A stretch of 6,648 nucleotides of DNA from JBAQMG01 sp049302575 (GCA_049302575.1 JBAQMG010000063.1:1-6648); one strand, 5' to 3'; positions 1 to 6,559 are shown, counted from the first letter of the stretch. Numbers and translations: made by a program. The notes: generated by a model not told the origin, from the letters alone.

Positions 1-323
1 ATATAGCTCAACCGCCGCTTTTTAAGATTAAAAAGGGTAAAGAACTTAGTTATGCTTATACAGATCAGGAACTGGCGAGTGTACTTGAGAGGATAGGTAG
101 AGAAAAGACCGAAATTCAGCGTTACAAAGGTCTTGGTGAAATGAATCCCGATCAATTATGGGAAACTACCATGGATCCGGCCAAGCGTACAATCCTCCAA
201 GTCACTATGAATGACGTGATAATGGCGGATGAAATGTTCACTGTTCTAATGGGAGATAAAGTTGAACCGCGTAAGGAGTTTATCCTTCGACACGCTAAAG
301 AAGTACGTAATCTGGATATTTAA
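1..323 (+). CDS. gyrB: DNA gyrase subunit B, C-terminal end (partial, 5' truncated by window)
   Basis: The frame is open from the first complete codon at position 3 to the TAA at 321-323, giving the last 106 residues of GyrB. It starts with IAQPPLFKIKKGK, carries the type II topoisomerase signature QRYKGLGEMNPDQLWETTMD, and ends with the usual GyrB tail (LMGDKVEPRKEFILRHAKEV, then RNLDI). This is the end of the TOPRIM region plus the GyrA-contacting tail. GyrB is the ATPase and magnesium-binding subunit of gyrase; it joins GyrA in an A2B2 tetramer that introduces negative supercoils. The ATPase domain lies outside the window. A methionine at 141 lies inside the conserved signature and is not a start. 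The gene runs into gyrA after a 15-base gap, so the two are one operon. Identification is secure; only the missing 5' part limits it. Confidence 0.97.
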   Translation, partial: IAQPPLFKIKKGKELSYAYTDQELASVLERIGREKTEIQRYKGLGEMNPDQLWETTMDPAKRTILQVTMNDVIMADEMFTVLMGDKVEPRKEFILRHAKEVRNLDI

Positions 324-338
324 AGGAGATGCTCATTC

Positions 339-2840
339 ATGTCGATCGAGCTTCAGGGCGGTAAAGTCCTTCCGGTAGAGATCTCTGATGAAATGAAAAA
401 GTCTTTCATCGATTACTCAATGAGTGTTATCGTCAGTCGCGCTTTGCCTGACGTTAGAGATGGACTTAAACCAGTTCATAGAAGAATTCTCTATGCACTT
501 CACGAATTAGGAATGACACCTAATAAGCCTTACAGTAAATCTGCGCGTTTGGTTGGGGACTGTATGGCTAAGTTCCATCCCCATGGGGATAGTTCTATTT
601 ATGATGCTGTAGTAAGAATGGCCCAGAGTTTTTCCAGTCGTTATCCTTTAATAGACGGACATGGAAATTTTGGCTCAGTTGACGGGGATTCTGCAGCAGC
701 AATGCGATATACAGAACTGCGGATGGCGAAACTGGCTACCTATATGTTAGCCGATTTAGATAAAGATACGGTAGATTTTACGCCTAATTACGACGAGAAG
801 CAGGATGAACCGAAGGTGTTACCGTCGAAGTATCCGAACCTCTTAGTTAATGGCTCATCTGGAATTGCTGTTGGCATGGCGACAAATATCCCCCCACATA
901 ATATGTCGGAAGTCATTCAGGGAACTATCGCTCTCATTGATAATCCAGAGCTGGATATTTATGAATTGATGAATTATATCTTAGGCCCGGATTTTCCTAC
1001 TGGTGGAACAATTATGGGTAGAGAAGGAATTATTAGCGCTTATACAACAGGCAGAGGAAGCGTTAAAACGAGGGCTAAAGCGTCTATAGAACGCATTGAA
1101 AAATCCGGAAAGAGTCGTATTATAGTTACAGAAATTCCTTATACAGTTAATAAGGCTAAATTAGTTGAAAAAATTGCGGATCTCGTCCGGGAGAAAAAGC
1201 TTGATGGTATCACAGATCTCCGTGATGAATCAGATCGTACCGGGATGAGAATTGTTGTAGAATTACGGCGTGATGTTAATCCGCAAGTGATTTTAAATCA
1301 ACTTTATAAACATACCCAAATGGAAGATTCCTTTGGAATTAACCTTCTTTCTTTAGTGGACGGTGTTCCTAAGGTTTTAAATCTTAAACAAATGCTTTAC
1401 TATTTTATTGAGCACCAGAAAGAAGTTATTGTTCGCCGAACACGCTTTGAACTAAATAAAGCGGAGGCAGAAGCACACATCATCGAGGGATTACGTATCG
1501 CACTTGACCATATCGACGAAGTCATCGAAACAATTCGATCATCTCAAACTACTGAAATAGCTAGGGGAAATTTGATGAGTCGTTTTGGCTTAAGTGAGAG
1601 ACAAGCCCAGGCGATTTTGGATATGAGATTACATCGCTTAACAGGCTTAGAACGCGAGAAATTAGAGACCCAGTACCAAGAATTACTCCAAACTATTGCT
1701 TACCTGAAGGCAGTTTTAGCGTCTGAAAAGATGATACAGACAATTATCAAAACTGAATTACAAGAGATAAACCAGAAATTTGGAGATGCCAGACGGAGCA
1801 GAATTACTGTCGATGAAAGTATTATGAATATAGAAGATTTGATTGCTGTTGAAGATGTCATTGTCACAGTAACTCATAATGGCTATATTAAACGCTTGCC
1901 TTTAAACACCTATAGAAGTCAAAGACGTGGTGGTAAAGGTGTTCATGGTATGTCTACCAAACAAGAAGATTTTCTCGAACACCTTTTTATAACCACTACA
2001 CACCACTATATTCTCTTTTTTACTTCTAGAGGTAAGGTCATACGTCTTAAAGCGCATGAGATTCCAGAGGCCAGTCGAACAGCCAAAGGGACAGCTATTG
2101 TTAATCTATTAAACCTTAATCAAGATGCAGATGAAAAGATTACGGCAATCATGGCTATTAAGGAATATAGTGAGGATTATTTCCTTTTTACAGCCACAAT
2201 TAAAGGGATTGTAAAAAAGACAAATTTGAAAGAATATGATTCTTCACGTAAGGATGGATTAATAGCCTTAACGATTGATGAAGGCGACGAGTTAATCGGT
2301 GTTCGCTTAACTAAAGGTGAAGATGATGTCATGATGGTCACCCAGAGTGGGTTAGCCATTCGTTTTCCCGAATTGGATGTACGTCAAATGGGGAGGGTCA
2401 CTAGGGGAGTTAAAGGAATCACTCTCTTTGGTAAAGATGTTGTAGTTGGTATGGAAGTTATTAGAGAAGATGCCGAATTACTTACAATGAGTGAGAACGG
2501 GTTTGCTAAACGTTCGGATCTGAATCAATATCGTGTTCAGGGACGTGGCGGTAAGGGAATTAAAGTAATGAAAATTAATGATAAAACGGGACCATTGGTA
2601 GGTATCAAAGTGGTTCAACCAGAAGACCAGCTGATGATCATTACTGCGGATGGCATTATCATACGCCAGGAGGTTTCCGGAATTTCCAAACAAGGCCGTT
2701 CAGCTCAAGGGGTAATGGCGATGCGCATTGCTGGAGAGGCCAGGGTAGTTGCTATTGCCAAGGTAGTCGTTAAAGAAGAAATCGAAGAAGAAAATGAAGA
2801 AACCACCGAGGATGAAGAAAATTCAGACCAAGAATCCTAA
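339..2840 (+). CDS. gyrA: DNA gyrase subunit A
   Basis: This is the DNA breakage-reunion and DNA-wrapping subunit of gyrase, 833 residues, a normal length for Firmicutes. The ATG is preceded by a perfect AAAGGAG at 322-328, which overlaps the gyrB stop. The N-terminal breakage-reunion core (about residues 30-490) contains the catalytic tyrosine Y124 in AAAMRYTE, preceded by R123, and the quinolone-determining stretch HPHGDSSIYD (80-89). S85 and D89 occupy the E. coli S83 and D87 positions, so the sequence is wild type there and predicts no target-based fluoroquinolone resistance. GIAVGMATNIPPHN (175-188) contains the conserved DNA-bending isoleucine (I176). The C-terminal beta-pinwheel (about 500-811) carries the GyrA box QRRGGKG at 528-534, which marks a true gyrase rather than ParC, and a close second copy QGRGGKG at 734-740. 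The last 22 residues (812-833) are a highly acidic tail with 13 Glu or Asp; in E. coli GyrA such a tail modulates DNA wrapping. No frameshift or missing key residue is seen. Confidence 0.99.
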   Translation: MSIELQGGKVLPVEISDEMKKSFIDYSMSVIVSRALPDVRDGLKPVHRRILYALHELGMTPNKPYSKSARLVGDCMAKFHPHGDSSIYDAVVRMAQSFSSRYPLIDGHGNFGSVDGDSAAAMRYTELRMAKLATYMLADLDKDTVDFTPNYDEKQDEPKVLPSKYPNLLVNGSSGIAVGMATNIPPHNMSEVIQGTIALIDNPELDIYELMNYILGPDFPTGGTIMGREGIISAYTTGRGSVKTRAKASIERIEKSGKSRIIVTEIPYTVNKAKLVEKIADLVREKKLDGITDLRDESDRTGMRIVVELRRDVNPQVILNQLYKHTQMEDSFGINLLSLVDGVPKVLNLKQMLYYFIEHQKEVIVRRTRFELNKAEAEAHIIEGLRIALDHIDEVIETIRSSQTTEIARGNLMSRFGLSERQAQAILDMRLHRLTGLEREKLETQYQELLQTIAYLKAVLASEKMIQTIIKTELQEINQKFGDARRSRITVDESIMNIEDLIAVEDVIVTVTHNGYIKRLPLNTYRSQRRGGKGVHGMSTKQEDFLEHLFITTTHHYILFFTSRGKVIRLKAHEIPEASRTAKGTAIVNLLNLNQDADEKITAIMAIKEYSEDYFLFTATIKGIVKKTNLKEYDSSRKDGLIALTIDEGDELIGVRLTKGEDDVMMVTQSGLAIRFPELDVRQMGRVTRGVKGITLFGKDVVVGMEVIREDAELLTMSENGFAKRSDLNQYRVQGRGGKGIKVMKINDKTGPLVGIKVVQPEDQLMIITADGIIIRQEVSGISKQGRSAQGVMAMRIAGEARVVAIAKVVVKEEIEEENEETTEDEENSDQES

Positions 2841-2841
2841 A

Positions 2842-2870
2842 TTGACAAAGTGTAAACTTGGTGTTAACAT
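2842..2870 (+). promoter_or_regulatory. Predicted sigma-A type promoter for pdxS-pdxT-serS
   Basis: A perfect -35 TTGACA (2842-2847) is followed after a 17-base spacer by TAACAT (2865-2870), which matches 4 of 6 positions of the -10 consensus. Transcription would start near 2877, leaving a leader of about 28 bases that carries the GAGGAGG ribosome binding site at 2891-2897, seven bases before the pdxS ATG. The -35 box begins one base after the gyrA stop, and no terminator separates gyrA from pdxS, so gyrase transcripts may also read through. Predicted from sequence only. Confidence 0.75.
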
Positions 2871-2904
2871 TCATTAGATATTTAAGACTTGAGGAGGAAC
2901 AACA

Positions 2905-3789
2905 ATGGTGGAAATAGCATCATGGAAAGTCAAAACAGGTTTAGCAGAAATGCTTAAAGGTGGCGTTATTATGGATGTAACAACACCTGAACAAGCTAAA
3001 ATAGCTGAAGAGGCAGGGGCTTGCGCTGTAATGGCGCTAGAACGGGTACCCTCAGATATTCGGGCCGCAGGTGGGGTTGCCCGTATGGCCGATCCTACTA
3101 TTATCCAACGGATTATGGAGACTGTGAGTATTCCAGTCATGGCTAAAGCTCGAATTGGGCATTTTGTCGAAGCTCGAATTTTGGAGTCTTTAGGTGCTGA
3201 CTATATCGACGAGAGCGAAGTTTTGACTCCTGCAGATGATTTATATCACATTAACAAGCATGATTTTAAGGTGCCTTTTGTTTGTGGATGTCGAAATTTA
3301 GGAGAAGCGTTACGCCGTATTGGTGAAGGGGCAGCCATGATCCGAACCAAAGGAGAACCTGGGACAGGTAACGTTGTAGAAGCTGTAAGGCATATGCGGA
3401 CAGTAATGAGTGAGATTAGGCAATTGTCGACCATGCCCAAAGAGGAATTAATGGCTGCAGCGAAGGACATGGGAGCACCCTATGATTTAGTGCTTTATGT
3501 AGCTGAACATGGAAAATTGCCAGTAGTTAATTTTGCTGCGGGTGGCATTGCTACTCCTGCGGACGCTGCTTTAATGATGCATTTAGGTGTTGATGGAGTT
3601 TTTGTCGGTTCGGGAATTTTCAAATCCGGTGATCCTCAAGCACGTGCCAAAGCGATTGTTTTAGCTACAACACATTATAATGATTTTAAGATATTGGCTG
3701 AAATTTCCAAAGATTTAGGGGAAGCTATGTCGGGGATCGAAATATCCACACTAGCTGCTAGTGAACGGATGCAAGAACGGGGCTGGTAG
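2905..3789 (+). CDS. pdxS: Pyridoxal 5'-phosphate synthase, lyase/synthase subunit PdxS
   Basis: PdxS (Pdx1/SNZ family) condenses ribose 5-phosphate (or ribulose 5-phosphate), glyceraldehyde 3-phosphate and ammonia to make PLP directly; PdxT supplies the ammonia. The 294-residue product has the usual family length and forms a (beta/alpha)8 barrel that assembles as a dodecamer in the cytoplasm. Visible catalytic residues are D24 (GGVIMDV), K81 (VMAKARIGH, the lysine forming the first covalent sugar intermediate) and K149 (IRTKGEPGTGN, the swinging second lysine). Other family hallmarks are ALERVPSDIRAAGGVARM (44-61) and a phosphate-binding NFAAGGIATPADAALMM segment near the C terminus. The ATG is chosen because it follows GAGGAGG at 2891-2897 and opens a canonical N terminus. 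It is the first gene of an apparent pdxS-pdxT-serS operon behind its own promoter. Confidence 0.99.
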   Translation: MVEIASWKVKTGLAEMLKGGVIMDVTTPEQAKIAEEAGACAVMALERVPSDIRAAGGVARMADPTIIQRIMETVSIPVMAKARIGHFVEARILESLGADYIDESEVLTPADDLYHINKHDFKVPFVCGCRNLGEALRRIGEGAAMIRTKGEPGTGNVVEAVRHMRTVMSEIRQLSTMPKEELMAAAKDMGAPYDLVLYVAEHGKLPVVNFAAGGIATPADAALMMHLGVDGVFVGSGIFKSGDPQARAKAIVLATTHYNDFKILAEISKDLGEAMSGIEISTLAASERMQERGW

Positions 3790-3790
3790 T

Positions 3791-4378
3791 ATGATAAAGC
3801 GTATTGGTGTTCTAGCTTTACAGGGAGCATTTAGGGAACATCGGTTGGCTTTGGAACAATTTAGGTGTGAAGTTGTAGAAGTCCGTAAAACCTCAGATTT
3901 AGAGGGTGTCCATGGTTTAATCTTGCCTGGGGGTGAGAGTACAACCATTGGCAAGCTTTTACAAGTGGATGGTTTAGGAGATAAAATTAAGGAAATGGCC
4001 GCTGTCAATCTACCTATCTTTGGAACTTGCGCTGGTATGATTTTACTTAGCAAACGAATACAAAACAGTGATCAATATAATCTGGGATTAATGGATATGA
4101 CAGCTGAAAGAAATGCTTTTGGGCGTCAAATTGCCAGTTTTGAAGCAGATCTTAATGTGCCGGCACTTGGTTCACAACCCGTTCGTGCGGTATTTATTAG
4201 AGCTCCTTTTATTCGGGAGATTGCGCCGAATGTGGGAATTTTAGCTGAATACGAAGGCAAAATCGTTTTTGTCAGACAAGGAAATATGTTAGCAAGTGCC
4301 TTTCACCCTGAACTTACTGGAGATCGACGGGTACATCAATATTTTGTTGAAATAGTTGAGGAAAATTGGGGTAAGTAG
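3791..4378 (+). CDS. pdxT: Pyridoxal 5'-phosphate synthase, glutaminase subunit PdxT
   Basis: PdxT is the class I-type glutamine amidotransferase that hydrolyses glutamine and channels ammonia to the PdxS barrel. The product is 195 residues, the usual size. The catalytic triad is visible: nucleophile C80 in FGTCAGM, with H172 and E174 in AFHPELTGD. The oxyanion and glutamine-binding loop LPGGEST is at 45-51 and the family motif RNAFGRQ at 107-113. The start is ATG 3791, one base after the pdxS stop, because it yields the typical MIKRIGVLALQGAF N terminus. An in-frame ATG at 3761 would add ten residues encoded inside pdxS that do not belong to the family. The upstream Shine-Dalgarno is poor (GGGGCTGG-like purines), so translation is probably coupled to pdxS, which suits a 1:1 complex. 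Confidence 0.98.
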   Translation: MIKRIGVLALQGAFREHRLALEQFRCEVVEVRKTSDLEGVHGLILPGGESTTIGKLLQVDGLGDKIKEMAAVNLPIFGTCAGMILLSKRIQNSDQYNLGLMDMTAERNAFGRQIASFEADLNVPALGSQPVRAVFIRAPFIREIAPNVGILAEYEGKIVFVRQGNMLASAFHPELTGDRRVHQYFVEIVEENWGK

Positions 4379-4396
4379 GTGTTTTGTTAAAGGCAT

Positions 4397-4403
4397 AAGG
4401 GGG
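4397..4403 (+). promoter_or_regulatory. Ribosome binding site for the GTG start of serS
   Basis: AAGGGGG lies seven bases upstream of the GTG at 4411. Together with the canonical SerRS N terminus that begins there, it settles the non-ATG start. The 32-base pdxT-serS gap is too short for a T-box leader. Confidence 0.75.
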
Positions 4404-4410
4404 TTTCGTT

Positions 4411-5676
4411 GTGTTGGATCTGAAGTTTGTACGCAATAATCCCGAAGTGGTTAAAGAAGCTTTAGAAAAACGCCATGCTTCTGTCAGCTTGGACGATTTT
4501 TTATTTCAAGAAGAAGAACGCCGAAAGGTACTTTTTGAAGTAGAGAATCTGAAAGCCCAACGAAATTCAGTGTCTGAAGAGGTTGGTCGTCGCAAGAAAG
4601 CTGGAGAAGACGCGGAAACTTTGATATTGAAGATGCGGGAAGTCGGGCAAACAATAAAAAATCTCGAAGAGACGTTAACAGTTATCGAAGAGAAGATTGA
4701 AGCTGTGATGTATGAGATACCTAATATTCCACATTCATCTGTTCCTGTAGGAAAAGATGAAACCGCAAATGTAGAAGTTAGGGCTTGGGGTACTCCAAGA
4801 AAATTTGATTTTGAGCCTCAGGCACATTATGATCTAGGAGAAAAACTAGGAATTTTGGATTTTGCTAGAGCTGCCAAAGTAACTGGTGCACGTTTTACCT
4901 TTTATAAAGGGTTAGGAGCTAAGTTAGAGAGATCTCTAATTTCATTTATGCTCGATAGGCATTCAGCCAAAGGGTATGTTGAAATTCTTCCACCTTATAT
5001 GGTGCATCGTAATTCCATGATTGGGACTGGCCAACTTCCTAAATTTGAGGAAGATGCTTTTAAAATAGCTGGGACAGAATACTTTTTGATTCCAACAGCT
5101 GAGGTGCCTGTAACCAATTTATATCGGGAAGAAATACTTGATGCTCAAGTTTTACCGATTTATCATTGTGCTTTTAGTGCTTGCTTTCGTTCAGAAGCGG
5201 GTTCGGCTGGACGGGATACGCGCGGTCTAATCCGTCAGCATCAATTCAATAAAGTAGAACTGGTTAAGTTTTGCTTACCGGAGAATTCCTATGATGAATT
5301 GGAAAAGTTAACGAAGGATGCGGAAAGTATACTTCAGGATTTGGAATTACCCTATCGAGTAATGGCTCTTTCTACAGGGGACTTAGGTTTCACCTCCGCG
5401 AAAACCTATGACTTGGAAGTTTGGTTGCCAAGCTTTAATACTTATCGCGAGATTTCATCTTGTAGTAATTTCGAAGATTTCCAAGCCCGACGTGCGAATA
5501 TACGTTTTCGTAGGGAATTTAAAGGGAAACCCGAATATCTCCATACCATAAACGGCAGTGGCTTGGCCATTGGACGTACGGTAGCCGCTATCCTGGAAAA
5601 CTACCAGGAAAGTGATGGCAGAATTAGAGTTCCTAAAGCTTTACAGCCTTATCTTGGTGTCGAGTATATTGGTTAA
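4411..5676 (+). CDS. serS: Seryl-tRNA synthetase
   Basis: SerRS attaches serine to tRNA-Ser (and to tRNA-Sec where present) using ATP. It is a class II aminoacyl-tRNA synthetase and a cytoplasmic homodimer. The product is 421 residues, a standard bacterial length. It starts at GTG with the canonical MLDLKFVRNNPEVVKEAL. Residues about 30-100 form the Glu/Lys/Arg-rich antiparallel coiled-coil arm that grips the long variable arm of tRNA-Ser. The catalytic domain follows: the serine-binding TAE loop at 229-231, class II motif 2 around R260 (CFRSEAGSAGRDTRG, 258-272), and motif 3 NGSGLAIGRTVAAILENYQ (381-399) with the conserved R389. It is the third gene of the pdxST unit, with no terminator or promoter visible in the 32-base gap. 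A tRNA-Ser gene follows about 120 bases downstream, and another closes the window. No T-box precedes it, so serine-responsive antitermination is not indicated here. Confidence 0.99.
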   Translation: MLDLKFVRNNPEVVKEALEKRHASVSLDDFLFQEEERRKVLFEVENLKAQRNSVSEEVGRRKKAGEDAETLILKMREVGQTIKNLEETLTVIEEKIEAVMYEIPNIPHSSVPVGKDETANVEVRAWGTPRKFDFEPQAHYDLGEKLGILDFARAAKVTGARFTFYKGLGAKLERSLISFMLDRHSAKGYVEILPPYMVHRNSMIGTGQLPKFEEDAFKIAGTEYFLIPTAEVPVTNLYREEILDAQVLPIYHCAFSACFRSEAGSAGRDTRGLIRQHQFNKVELVKFCLPENSYDELEKLTKDAESILQDLELPYRVMALSTGDLGFTSAKTYDLEVWLPSFNTYREISSCSNFEDFQARRANIRFRREFKGKPEYLHTINGSGLAIGRTVAAILENYQESDGRIRVPKALQPYLGVEYIG

Positions 5677-5743
5677 TTCAACAAAACAGTTAAGCTAATT
5701 GAGTGGTTTTGAAATAACATAAAAATAACCATTTAATTAACAA

Positions 5744-5772
5744 TTGTTTTAAATAAAATAATGTGTTATACT
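5744..5772 (+). promoter_or_regulatory. Predicted promoter for tRNA-Ser - tRNA-Arg - tadA
   Basis: TTGTTT (5744-5749) and TATACT (5767-5772) are separated by 17 bases, and a TG dinucleotide at 5764-5765 makes an extended -10 (TGTTATACT). The start would fall near 5779, about 15 bases before the mature tRNA-Ser 5' end, a typical tRNA leader. The spacer from the serS stop to here (5677-5743) is very AT-rich. It holds two short palindromes, TTAATTAA (5733-5740) and AACAATTGTT (5739-5748), the second overlapping the -35. No convincing terminator for serS is present in it. Confidence 0.7.
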
Positions 5773-5793
5773 TTCCTTCGGTTGTCTCTAAGT

Positions 5794-5882
5794 GGAGGGG
5801 TGTTCGAGTGGTTTAAGGAGCTGGTCTTGAAAACCAGTGACTCCGAAAGGGGCCGTGGGTTCGAATCCCACCCCCTCCGCCA
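5794..5882 (+). tRNA. tRNA-Ser (anticodon UGA)
   Basis: A complete 89-base type II tRNA. The acceptor GGAGGGG (5794-5800) pairs with CCCCTCC (5872-5878), followed by discriminator G (5879), the serine identity base, and an encoded CCA (5880-5882). The anticodon stem CTGGT/ACCAG (5821-5825 / 5833-5837) encloses the loop CTTGAAA with anticodon TGA at 5828-5830, reading UCA and, by wobble, other UCN codons. The long variable arm (about 5838-5854) is the feature bound by the SerRS coiled coil. The T arm is GTGGG-TTCGAAT-CCCAC (5855-5871). It lies just downstream of serS behind its own predicted promoter. Confidence 0.98.
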
Positions 5883-5894
5883 TTAATTATTATT

Positions 5895-5970
5895 GGCTTC
5901 GTAGCTCAGGTGGATAGAGCAGGGGTTTCCTAAACCCTGTGCGGGGGTTCGAGTCCTCCCGGGGCCACCA
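5895..5970 (+). tRNA. tRNA-Arg (anticodon CCU)
   Basis: A complete 76-base type I tRNA. The D stem GCTC/GAGC is at 5904-5907 / 5917-5920. The anticodon stem GGGGT/ACCCT (5922-5926 / 5934-5938) holds the loop TTCCTAA with anticodon CCT at 5929-5931, which reads the AGG codon. The T arm is GGGGG-TTCGAGT-CCTCC (5943-5959), the discriminator is A5967 and CCA is encoded (5968-5970). The acceptor GGCTTCG (5895-5901) pairs with CGGGGCC (5960-5966) through two adjacent U-G wobbles. Further G-U pairs occur in the anticodon and T stems, so the fold is weaker than usual but complete. It lies 12 bases after tRNA-Ser and 16 bases before tadA, most likely in one transcript. Confidence 0.97.
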
Positions 5971-5977
5971 TTTTATC

Positions 5978-5982
5978 GAGGG
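5978..5982 (+). promoter_or_regulatory. Ribosome binding site deciding the tadA start
   Basis: GAGGG is the only Shine-Dalgarno-like stretch in the 16 bases between the tRNA-Arg CCA and the ATG at 5987. The four-base spacing is short but workable. It supports starting at 5987 rather than at the in-frame ATG at 5939, which lies inside the tRNA-Arg gene. Confidence 0.55.
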
Positions 5983-5986
5983 TAAT

Positions 5987-6433
5987 ATGCTTCATCAAGA
6001 CTGGATGAGATTAGCACTAGAACAAGCCCAAATGGCCTTTACACTAGGTGAAGTGCCAATTGGGGCAGTAGTTGTTCAAAATGGTAAAGTTATTGCCTTA
6101 GCTCATAATGAAAAAGAAAAAAGGCAAGATCCTACCGCTCACGCCGAGATATTAGCAATTCAGAGAGCAACTCTAGAATTAGGTACTTGGCGCTTAGCTG
6201 AAGCTACTTTATATGTAACTCTTGAACCTTGTCCGATGTGTGCTGGAGCAATGCTTCAGTCGCGTCTCAAGCGATTAGTTTTTGGAGCCGCAGACCTCAA
6301 AGGAGGCGCTGCTGGATCAGTTTCTAATGTGCTTAATGTGAATAAGTGGAACCATAGTGTTGAAGTAGTAGCAGGTTTACTAGAAGAAGATTGTGCTAAA
6401 ATTCTAAAGGATTTTTTTGTTAGATTACGCTGA
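5987..6433 (+). CDS. tadA: tRNA-specific adenosine deaminase TadA
   Basis: TadA deaminates adenosine 34 to inosine in tRNA-Arg(ACG), allowing one tRNA to read CGU, CGC and CGA. It is a zinc-dependent member of the cytidine/deoxycytidylate deaminase fold and works as a homodimer. The 148-residue product starts MLHQDWMRLALEQAQMAF, typical of the family. The catalytic signature is complete: H52 and E54 in TAHAEI (zinc ligand and proton shuttle), and zinc ligands C82 and C85 in PCPMCAGAM. The EVPIGAVVV strand (22-30) and the segment ending LNVNKWNHSVEV (116-127) also fit TadA rather than a riboflavin or cytidine deaminase. An upstream in-frame ATG at 5939 is rejected because it lies within tRNA-Arg and would add 16 residues unlike the family. 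It is probably co-transcribed with the two preceding tRNAs and ends in a terminator hairpin. This corresponds to B. subtilis yaaJ. Confidence 0.97.
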   Translation: MLHQDWMRLALEQAQMAFTLGEVPIGAVVVQNGKVIALAHNEKEKRQDPTAHAEILAIQRATLELGTWRLAEATLYVTLEPCPMCAGAMLQSRLKRLVFGAADLKGGAAGSVSNVLNVNKWNHSVEVVAGLLEEDCAKILKDFFVRLR

Positions 6434-6453
6434 TTTTTTCAGCGTTATTTTCT
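6427..6453 (+). terminator. Intrinsic terminator of tadA
   Basis: ACGCTGA (6427-6433) pairs perfectly with TCAGCGT (6439-6445) around a five-T loop, followed by TATTTTCT. The 5' arm contains the end of tadA, and the TGA stop (6431-6433) is part of the stem. A 7-bp stem plus T-rich tail fits a modest rho-independent terminator. Confidence 0.7.
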
Positions 6454-6489
6454 AGACAGACCAGAAAGTAATTTGTGGGTGCATAGTGC

Positions 6490-6533
6490 AACTAAGGCCG
6501 CCGCCTTCGCTAAGGCTTGGCGCCAGCTTAGTT
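6490..6533. repeat. GC-rich imperfect palindrome in the tadA - tRNA-Ser spacer
   Basis: Outer arms AACTAAG (6490-6496) and CTTAGTT (6527-6533) are perfect inverted repeats. Inside them CGCC (6499-6502) pairs with GGCG (6519-6522), and GCCTT (6503-6507) pairs with AAGGC (6512-6516) around the loop CGCT, giving about 16 base pairs with a small bulge and an internal loop. The interior 6496-6526 is 23/31 G+C in an AT-rich surround. It is followed by TTC, so the run TTAGTTTTC gives only a weak T tract. It could be a dispersed extragenic palindromic repeat or a second terminator; sequence alone does not decide. Confidence 0.6.
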
Positions 6534-6559
6534 TTCATCAAAGCATTATTATCATATAC

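Noticed and set aside
141..323. Apparent 60-residue small protein starting at ATG 141
   Set aside because: The frame is open back to position 3 and the whole stretch matches the GyrB C terminus; ATG 141 is inside the conserved KGLGEMN signature.
417..605. Quinolone resistance substitutions in the GyrA determining region
   Set aside because: S85 and D89 are the sensitive-type residues; S86 in place of the E. coli alanine is not by itself a recognised resistance change.
2177..4053. Several reverse-strand open frames of 60-100 codons across gyrA, pdxS and pdxT
   Set aside because: They lie opposite genes with secure identification, show no recognisable domain, and read as antisense shadows.
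4379..4410. T-box or other riboswitch before serS
   Set aside because: The gap is only 32 bases with no specifier stem or terminator; it holds just a ribosome binding site.
5682..5711. Possible serS terminator (CAAAAC ... GTTTTG inverted repeat)
   Set aside because: The stem is 6 bp and AT-rich with an 18-base interior that pairs poorly, and it is not followed by a T tract.
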